Shown here one piece after another: positions 56,813 to 64,000 of a stretch of 64,000 nt of DNA. This DNA is from Tremella fuciformis. Lineage: Eukaryota > Basidiomycota > Tremellomycetes > Tremellales > Tremellaceae. How positions within the stretch are numbered: the stretch's first letter is position 1; each line of letters begins with the position of its first letter. The position numbers and the translations under genes were made by a program. The notes below the pieces were generated by a model. That model searched no databases and was not told the DNA's origin. It saw only the letters and a list, made by a program, of their open reading frames with translations. The stretch is from contig CP136496.1 in NCBI GenBank assembly GCA_032768795.1, positions 1,612,001 through 1,676,000 of the forward strand. Reading direction: 5' to 3'.

Positions 56813-57247
56813 GTCGACCGATGGGTTCAGCAAGTGATGAAGTCTGCATACTGTGTTGTGCACCAGCCTATGAGGAGTCAGCGCCGGGCGACACTCTGTA
56901 AGCAATGCCAAATTGGGACATGCCAAGCTTGCAAGGTACTACCCAGGCCCTGCCCGGAGTAACTCTTCGGACAGGACAACAGCTATACCCTCAGTCTCTC
57001 CTGCACCTCTGGTTCAAGGAACAGTACTCGTGTAGTGCTCGCCTGCCTTCTGGAAGACCTGGCATTCGTAAGGGAATCAGCCGTGGCGCACGAACCGACC
57101 AAGGCACCCGTTTACGACATACCCCAGTCGAGGGTGCCAAGATCTGTTCCACGCGCAGTAGCCGAAGCAGAAGCATGGACATTCCACAGCCGGCCTCATA
57201 CAATGCATAGCTACATTCACATCGCTGGTGTCCTCCACATGCACCCT
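56813..57247. other. Intergenic: promoter of secreted gene B and 3' flank of acyltransferase A
   Basis: About 435 bp. No open frame with recognisable content and no repeat was found. It must contain the promoter of gene B, which is transcribed away from the acyltransferase stop in the same direction. Confidence 0.45.
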
Positions 57248-58677
57248 CTATTCCTGTACAAGATCCCTGATCGCGCTCTGGCCCGCTGCCACGCGCTGCA
57301 TCACAGCAACCACCCTCCTCTCCACCTCGTGCAGCTCGTCAAAGCTCAGCACGGCACCTTCGCGGAGGTTCGTGGCGATCCTCAGCCCGCCCTCGTGCCC
57401 GATGACACTCATATACATGACCTTGCCGGCCGTGCCGCTCGCCTGGCCCCATATCATATCGCTCGCGCCCGCCGGCAGGGGCATGTAGCCCAGATTTGAC
57501 ATGCCCAGACTGCCGCTGAGAGGATTTGGCGAGTCCGCCTTCGACTCGAAGAACTGTTCCCACCCGGAGCGCGGTTCTTCTGAGCCATCTCGTTTCGTAT
57601 TCCGCGGGATGCCCTCGAAGGTGCCGATGCCCCATATGCCCTCGAGCCTCTTCTGTGGGTCATTAACTTCGTGCGAGATGGGGCGCGCGATGTCCCAGAA
57701 GTCTCCATCTTCGGACGGCTCCACGTCGTGGATGATGATGTTGACAAAGCACCCGGTGCATGCCGCGTGTCCCAGCTTTGCAGATCGCCCGCTCAGCGGC
57801 GACTCGCTCCGCATGACCAGTGGCTTGATCTGCGTACGCGTCCGAACCCAGCTCCATAGCCCGATGACAGCAGCGGCTTGCAGGACGGGATGCAGCGTGC
57901 CGACGCCATGCGACTTGCCGAGGCTCTTGAGCGACTGGGAGATGTCCAAGGGCACAGACGTGAGGGATAATCGCCATGGGCAGTCGATCGGTCGTTGCTT
58001 CACCTCGGTGTCAGGCCATATGCGGCGTGCCGAGCTGAGCGGGTTGAGAACAGGAGCGGCACCTGGCGGCGGGTGGAACACGTGCGTGTCGGCAAAGGAC
58101 GCCGCATTGAGAGGTTCCTTGGGTGGAGGAGAGGGAGACATGAGGAAACCCAGCAGGAGCTGCAGGCCACGGCCGTCCGTGAGTTCATGTGCGACCGACA
58201 GGCTGAGGTATGCCGGCCGGGCAGCCGTATCATCCGCAGAAGCCGGAGGGAGGAAGAGCGAGATAGCCCAGAGCGGAGCGGTAAGGGGCTGCGCTTGCAT
58301 GCGCTTCAGCTCGCGCTCGAGCAGCTGGTCAGTTCCCTTCGGATGTGCCGATGTGAGCTCCTCGGTCCGCAGGATGTCTTCTGCGGCCCATGGCGCATGG
58401 CTGACGAAGAGCGGATCGTCCCCTCTTTGCTGCACGTCGCAGTGTAAGAGCGGGAACGCTTCTTGTAGCTCTGCGATGCGCCGGCTGAGCTGCTCTCGGC
58501 TGGGCAGGATGGCGGGTTCGTCGTATGTGATCAGGAAGCCCACTGTCGCTGTATGCCCGATGTTGCGCCGTGTGAGCTGCAGCCGTTCGGCTAGACCGAC
58601 TGCAGGTCAGTCATGCGCCAGACTCCATCTTGACTTTGATACTCACAGGGATATGTATCGGCGCTATCGCCGTCCAT
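57248..58677 (-). CDS. Alcohol-acetyltransferase-like acyltransferase A (condensation-type fold)
   Basis: Exon 1 (58647-58677) encodes MDGDSADTYP; a 47 bp intron (58600-58646) joins it to GLAERLQLTRRNIGHTATVG. The single large second exon runs to the stop at 57248. The start block 'GLxExxxxxRRNxG' is characteristic of fungal alcohol O-acetyltransferases (AATase, ATF-like). The active-site motif appears as AHELTDGRG (H-x3-D-G) near residue 150. The C-terminal half has LGMSNLGYMPLPAGASD and GHEGGLRIATNLREG, the usual region lining the second half of the tunnel. About 460 residues, no membrane segment. Such enzymes transfer acetyl or acyl groups from CoA to alcohols or sterols; the true substrate here is unknown. 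It is paralogous to and divergent from the gene at 59294. Confidence 0.8.
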
Positions 58678-59293
58678 GGTGATCGTCATCCCACCGTTCT
58701 GCCGTCAACGGGTACAACAAGAGTCCAGAGAGCAGGAAGGATGACTGCAAGAGGAGTAGAGTGTCAGCTGCGGACGTGGCATGCATGCCTTGTAGTGCTG
58801 GAAGAGCTGCGACGTGGACGCATGTGTCATTGCGAGTGTGACCATGTGACTGACTGGAATGGCGACAGATTAGCGCTTCGGGCATCCCGGGCTGATCCCA
58901 TCTGGATCTGCAATCCGTGTCCGTCCAAAAGAGATGATATCTTATCTCTCATCTGTGACTGAGACAGAGACGAGCGACCACTGTTCGAGCGACTCTTCTT
59001 CAATCGGTCATGCATGCGGAGAAGCAAGACAGCGTCATGCAGAGGGCGAGTCAAGCCGAGCCTTGCCGGCCCTGCCCGGCGGCCGTCCAGACCGCGTTTC
59101 CCGGGATTAGTTCCGATTCCTGCCTGGTCTGGTGGTCTTGTTAGTCACAAACTGGCCGACGGAGATGCCAAGGCAAGGTCTTCAGGACGGTCTATGAGGC
59201 CGTGTGCCTTCAGCAATGCGTTGCAAGAGGAAGAGAGGATGTACATAACAAGCTGAAGCTGCCCCGTACCAAACACAGCACTCGAGAGAAAAG
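58678..59293. promoter_or_regulatory. Shared promoter of the divergent acyltransferase pair
   Basis: About 616 bp between the two divergent paralogues. A partly palindromic block GAGATGATATCTTATCTC at 58931-58948 contains GATA cores on both strands and is a candidate GATA-factor site. No gene or RNA was recognised. Confidence 0.5.
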
Positions 59294-60764
59294 ATGACGG
59301 CGATCACGACGACGGATTTGCAACACAGCAGGCCACGTACGTACGAACCATCGACGAGTGCGCTGGTACTGATGTGCAGTGGGCCTCATCGAGCGACACG
59401 TCCTCGTGCGGCGCAACCTGGGCATACCTGTCCCTCTGACGATCCTCGTCGTCTACCCTTCCGCGCCAGCCCTGCCGGACCGCGTCCACCTTGCCCAGCG
59501 TATCGAGGCTGTCCAGCGCTCGTACCCCTTGTTGCACGCGACCATACAAGGACGCGCCACGACCACGCCCCACTTTGCCTTGAGAGCTCCATGGGCACCT
59601 GCCGACGTAATGCGAGAGGCGCTTCTGCCCATCGTCGATGCACCGGCCGTGTCAGTGCTGGAGGACGAGATGCGGCGGATGCAGGGGGAGGACGTGGACG
59701 CTCGGCCCATGTGGCAGGTGTCTCTGTTGACCTCTGGCAAGGACGAAGGGGCAGCGTATCTTGCTTTGTCTGCGCACCACGAGATTATCGACGGACGCGG
59801 CATGGCAGCCCTGCTCGAAATGCTCCTCTCCTCTGAACCACTGGTTGATTCAGCGGGCTTGGCATCGGCACCCTCGCTCGAAGATACACACAAGCTACAG
59901 CCGCCGCTATCGTACCTGCTCCCGCAGGTGCTGCGCGAGCTCGTCCTGCCGCTCTTCCCGTCATTTGTTCAAAACTACTTCCGACCAGCGGCGCTGTGGC
60001 CCGAGGGCGAGTACACCCGCAAGCCCATCGAATGCGAGTGGCACCTCGCGCTCCTGTCGCTCGACGCGGACCTCGTCACCGGGCTCAAACACCTCTCGGC
60101 GCAGAACGGCATCAAAGGCCTGCACGCGGTGCTCAAAGTCGCGGCTATCCTCAGCACATGGGTGCTAGCGCGGCGCGACACGCACCTCGACCCGCTCGTC
60201 ATTCGCGCCGACTCGCCGCGGTCCGTGAGGGACGAGCAGGCCGGGCACCCGCGCACGACGGGCAATTACCGCACGCCGTTCGAACACCGCGTGACACCGC
60301 AGCCGCAGGACGACTTCTGGGCGTATGCCTCCGACCTCGCTGCGGCTCTGCGAGACCCTTCACTCGCGCAGAAGGGCCTGTGGGAGCTGGGCATGCTGAT
60401 GTATGTCCCGAACAAGCAAGGCGCTGGGGAGACTGGCTGGGAAGAGTTCTTCCGCGGGTGGATACGCGGCGAACGGCCTTTTCGCTACGCGCTGGGCGTG
60501 AGCAACCTCGGCAAGCTCGACCTGCCTGCTGGAGCTACGGATGTACTCTGGGCCCAGACGGCAGGCGTCTTTGGCTCGGTCGTGGAGATGGCCCTGGTTG
60601 GTCATGAGGGCGGGGTTCGCGTTGTCTCGAGCTGGCGGGAAGGCGCCAAGTGGGATCGAGCCGATGTGGACGAGTTTCACGCGACAATCAAGGAGATTCT
60701 CGAAGGTCTTGTTACTGGTCGGCGGACCGTCGAGCAGCTTGTTGGTGGTGGCTTGAAGATCTGA
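59294..60764 (+). CDS. Alcohol-acetyltransferase-like acyltransferase B (condensation-type fold)
   Basis: Exon 1 (59294-59336) encodes MTAITTTDLQHSRP. A 43 bp intron (59337-59379) leads to LGLIERHVLVRRNLGIPV, the same opening block as acyltransferase A. The second exon is uninterrupted to 60764, giving about 475 residues. The catalytic motif is complete: SAHHEIIDGRGMAAL (HHxxxDG) near residue 145. The C-terminal half has YALGVSNLGKLDLPAGATD and GHEGGVRVVSSWREG, aligned with GHEGGLRIATNLREG of A. The first His of the double-His motif, here present, is Ala in paralogue A. The identical exon structure shows descent from one duplication. Probable role: CoA-dependent O-acylation of an unknown alcohol. 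GC content of this exon is visibly high. Confidence 0.82.
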
Positions 60765-60972
60765 GCTTGATGCTTGGGCATGGGTTTGACAGCGTACAGC
60801 GTGGAATCTTCGGCTTGGGAAAGGAGCATATAATGTTGAGATCGAGATACAGGCCATATAATACCCTATAATCGAACGAGCCATATAATCAGTATTTCAG
60901 CCAGTAGGCATGCAGGTTTTGTTTAGTCACGGGCGATGCTATGCGATGCATGAATGGTGTGGATGGTCGATC

Positions 60973-62040
60973 CTATTGCTCTTGCTGACGGGGCGATGAT
61001 CGCCTGGGTGGAGGATTCGTGCGCTGCCTTTCTTGTCGCTTCAACCGCAAACGACGCCCCTCTTGCCCTGCTATGCTCAAAGTCGCAGCGATGAGCTCGG
61101 CTGTGCGGACAGACTACTCTATCAGCTCATTGACAGGGATTCCTCGATTTCACCTCACCTCCATGTTTGCCGGAATGGGATACGTGACTATTCTCGGGTC
61201 CGTATCCGTGTCGACCACGCCGACGGTAGGAATATTGCGAGCGGTGCACTCCTTGATCGCGCCCAGGTTGTCGGAAGGGTTGAGGAAGACGACCAGGTCC
61301 GGACGGTACGCCCCGCTCTTCAAAGGCTTGGTGCCAAAGCTTGCCGTCAGCGGGCCGATCCAATCCATGTCCCCTCATGCAGCCACTCACAATGTTTCCG
61401 AGTTGGTCAAGACTCCAGCTATCCACTCGCTCACAGAGAAGCCATTATCCTCCAGCCTCTCTGCAGCCTTCTCCACTATCCGCTTATGCCCCTCCCTGGT
61501 ACCCACAAACAGAACCACCCCATCCTCCTTGACAACATCCCGCACGAGACCCGTTGTGCGACGCAGTATCGGCAGAGTCTGGTCCAGGTCGATGATGCTC
61601 AGACCACTCCGGTTTCCATACACGTATGGCGTGAAAGTCGGGTTAAGCATGCTTGTCGCATGCCCTAGAGCGGCGCCGGACGCCATAAGTGTAGACAATG
61701 ACGCCTGGGCGGGAGAGCGGGGTTTTGCCTCGTGACCGGGGAGGAAGGTGGGCAGTTGGGCGGTCTGTGCGGCTCGCCGTCTTCGCCATTCTCGCGCCTC
61801 GTCGAGATTTCGTCTCCATGCCTGTTCGAGCGTCTCATCCGGTCTTTGGGAGAATTTGGGCGACGAGCTGGGCCGGGGTGACGATGGTCCAGCTTCGGCA
61901 GATGCTTCTCCTCTGCGTTCTGATGTGGACAGGCCGCGACTGGAGCTAGCTACCGGGGCTGATGTTGCCGGAAGGGGTGTGGCTGATCGCAGCGATGATG
62001 GTCCCGACATCAAGCGCCTCGCTGATGTTGCGCCCCTCAT
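60973..62040 (-). CDS. MRP4: Mitochondrial small-subunit ribosomal protein uS2m
   Basis: The start MRGATSARRLMSGPSSLRS is Arg/Ser-rich without acids, fitting a mitochondrial presequence. After a variable Pro/Ser linker comes the uS2 core: LGHATSMLNPTFTPYVYG, then SIIDLDQTLPILRR. An intron joins TNSETF to FGTKPLKSGAYRPDLVVF. The next conserved parts are NIPTVGVVDTDTDPRIVTYP and NMES; a 45 bp intron follows, and then VRTAELIAATLSIAGQEG. A basic tail ends at the stop at 60973-60975. About 320 residues, the usual size for fungal Mrp4. It binds 15S rRNA near the mRNA exit side of the small subunit. Confidence 0.93.
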
Positions 62041-62885
62041 GCTGGCTCAGTCGCGCGACCGGTCTATTCAAGATGGTGATCACTAGCAACCGAAATTCCA
62101 AGCTTCTGACGCTAAACCGAGTGATAAAGCTGTCCCTCTGCGGTAAACATACCCACGTCATTCATCTCTGGGTGTGTTTTGCTATTACGTCAGCGGAGAG
62201 CCCGATGTGAAGCCCGTGCTGTGTGCTTGGCTGCGGTCTTGGCGAAAAGTGAACTCGTCGCTCTCTTATCGACACTCACCCGCTGGGGATCTACATGTAG
62301 CCGCCCCTCTCCTGTGTAGACTGTACCATTGTCCTGGGATCTTCTCGAGCGCGTCTCAGAGCTACGTTGGAGCCGCGCCACCATCAGCGATCCCAACATT
62401 GCCGCCGGACCGGTGTGACCGTCTCCATCGCCTCCCTTGCCTTTCGCCTCGTGTCGGTCGTCAGGTCACCTGCCCTTCATCACCCCATCGCCAGGTTAAC
62501 AAGCACCGAGGAGGGGCCCATAGCCTCTACTTGTTGATCTGGTGGCCGCGCTAGTGCATTGCGCGTCGTGCGATTTGGACGCTGCGGGGACCCATCAACG
62601 ACCTCGACTCTGCGGGACAGCTCAGCGAGCAAGTACGGCACATCGACCGGCCTCATACTGCTTCTTTTTCACTAGATCAACACAGCCCACCCCGCAGCGC
62701 GGTACATGACGACTTCTCCTGCATCTACATCCTTTCGCTTCGCTTCCGACCAACGCTGCACAAACTCCGCCTCGACGTAAATTGACGAAGATAGCCGACC
62801 TACATGATATTGAGATCTCAACCGTCCACCTCGGTCCCGCTCATCCTTTTCACTTGTACTTTGTGAACGGCAACGTCCTGGCACG
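62041..62885. other. Intergenic between uS2m and Na+/H+ antiporter genes
   Basis: About 845 bp between divergent starts. CT-rich stretches before 62886 suggest a transcript leader. No open frame with recognisable domain was seen. Confidence 0.5.
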
Positions 62886-64000
62886 ATGTCCTTCGACCCA
62901 TTCGAGGTGAATGCGCCTCATTTGGCGTACACCTTCTTGGGTGCATTCGTCGTCATCTTTGGCATGTTCTCGTCAGTGCCTCATCGGATGATCCCCGCGA
63001 CGATGCTGATCATATAGTCTCTTCATCAAGGAGCGTCTCTACATTGGTGAAGCACCCCTAGCCACTGTGGTCGGTATCATCATCGGACCTCATGCGCTTG
63101 GCCTCTTCGATCCCTACAGCTGGGGAGGGTCCGACATCACCACCACCGACCAGATCACCCTCGAAGTGACGCGTATCATCATCGCAGTCTCGGTGTTTGC
63201 GGTCGGAGTCGAGTTGCCAAAGGTCAGTCTCCTTGTCCAAGCTCGCGACAGAGTAGCTGACGTACAGGCTTACATGGCGAGGCACTGGCGATCCCTCTTC
63301 TTCCTACTCGGGCCATGTATGATATGGGGATGGTTCGTCTCGGCCCTTCTCATCTGGGGTCTCATACCCCATCTCAACCTCCTTTCATCTCTAGTCATTG
63401 CCGCTTGCGTCACCCCGACCGACCCTATTTTGGCGCAGGCGGTGGTCGGTGGAAAGTTTGCCGACAAACATGTGCCCGCACACATTCGACATCTGCTCTC
63501 CGCAGAATCGGGAAGCAACGATGGCGCCGCATTCCCTTTCTTGTACATCGCCATCTATCTGCTGCTCGACTCTAGTCCGGGCCATGCAGTGGGCGAATGG
63601 TTCTACTCGACCTTGTCAGTCTTGCGAGGAAGATCGCGTCCATCAGCTGACATAGTAGGGCATATGAGATCATCCTTGGTACCGTGCTTGGCGCTCTTCT
63701 GGGTTGGGTCGCGCGAAAGGTCATGAAATTCGCAGAGAGCAAGAAACTCATCGATCGACAATCTTTCGTCGCCCAATATATCAGTCTAGCTGTTCTCTCC
63801 AATGGTGCGACATCCTTGCTTGGCAGCGATGACCTTTTATCCTCGTTCGCCTGCGGGTGTGCTTTCGCCTGGGACGGTTTCTTCAACAAGGCCACAGAAG
63901 ATGCCTTCTTCTCCAACGTCATCGATTTGTTGTTCAATACCGCCGCCTTCATCTACATCGGTGCACTCATCCCCTTTGGCGATTTCAACAGTCCCGATGT
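62886..64000 (+). CDS. NHA1: Plasma-membrane Na+/H+ antiporter, 3' end outside window
   Basis: ATG at 62886 opens MSFDPFEVNAPHLAYTFLG, very close to fungal Nha1/Sod2 N-termini. Introns interrupt the first exons; the joined protein has membrane helices such as LAYTFLGAFVVIFGMF and VVGIIIGPHALGLFDP. These are followed by ITLEVTRIIIAVSVFAVGVE with LPKAYMARHW, and then WGWFVSALLIWGLIPHL. Diagnostic CPA1 motifs are present: ACVTPTDPILAQ and the ion-binding ESGSNDGAAFPF with its Asn-Asp pair. Later exons, up to the edge, continue YIGALIPFGDFN. The protein exports Na+ and K+ in exchange for H+ and supports salt tolerance. The cytosolic C-terminal tail is missing because the window ends. Confidence 0.93.

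Noticed and set aside
60841..60889. Repeated GCCATATAAT motifs after acyltransferase B as promoter elements
   Set aside because: They lie between two convergent 3' ends, so an AT-rich 3'-end formation region is more likely than a promoter.
1..64000. Search by eye for tRNA, rRNA or snRNA genes in the intergenic regions
   Set aside because: No cloverleaf with A/B boxes or conserved rRNA stretch was recognised; small RNAs cannot be excluded without a covariance-model scan.

Overview
The window looks like nuclear DNA of a basidiomycete yeast, most likely a tremellomycete. Genes are dense, lie on both strands, and are cut by many introns of about 40-65 bp with CTGAC/CTGAT-like branch sites a few bases before the acceptor. 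The proteins are eukaryotic housekeeping families in fungal form. I cannot name genus or species. Exon joins were worked out by eye, so ends flagged as uncertain should be treated that way. I found no rRNA, tRNA or CRISPR array.

Layout: 1-5956 holds an IWR1/SLC7A6OS-like gene (cut by the left edge) and RAD50, both on the minus strand. Between 6214 and 14128 a composite Helitron (rolling-circle transposon) locus has been inserted into what was a roughly 307 bp divergent promoter shared by RAD50 and a cytochrome b5-domain gene. It consists of two 99 bp tandem copies of a Helitron 5' end, one complete 584 bp non-autonomous element, and a second, apparently identical 584 bp element. A 6,549 bp autonomous Helitron (7011-13559) has landed in that second copy exactly between A and T. 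The autonomous element encodes an intact Rep/helicase (about 1,793 aa, one intron) and a possible antisense 163-residue protein. From 14179 to 53555 comes a housekeeping block: cytochrome b5-domain protein, F-box/WD40 protein, CSC1/OSCA channel, TFIIA large subunit, KRE33/NAT10, a giant C1-domain helical-repeat protein, VPS11, BET4, UTP3/SAS10, a WBP4-like splicing factor, a hypothetical gene, a derlin, RAD4/XPC and an M16C metalloprotease. A DUF427 gene follows at 53718-54553.

From 54846 to 60764 the content looks accessory. Two paralogous small secreted proteins with four shared cysteines sit next to a divergently transcribed pair of paralogous alcohol-acetyltransferase-like enzymes. The right end has mitochondrial ribosomal protein uS2m and the start of an NHA1/SOD2-type Na+/H+ antiporter that runs off the window.

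Many genes are arranged head-to-head over 200-600 bp: giant gene/VPS11, BET4/UTP3, RAD4/M16 protease, TFIIA/KRE33 and the acyltransferase pair. The functions are mostly independent: DNA repair, rRNA processing, endosomal and ER traffic, transcription, ion transport. The parts most worth following up are the nested Helitron array in the RAD50 promoter, the antisense Helitron gene, the secreted-protein pair with its neighbouring acyltransferases, two putative GC-AG introns, and several genes whose first coding exon is only 3-9 nt.
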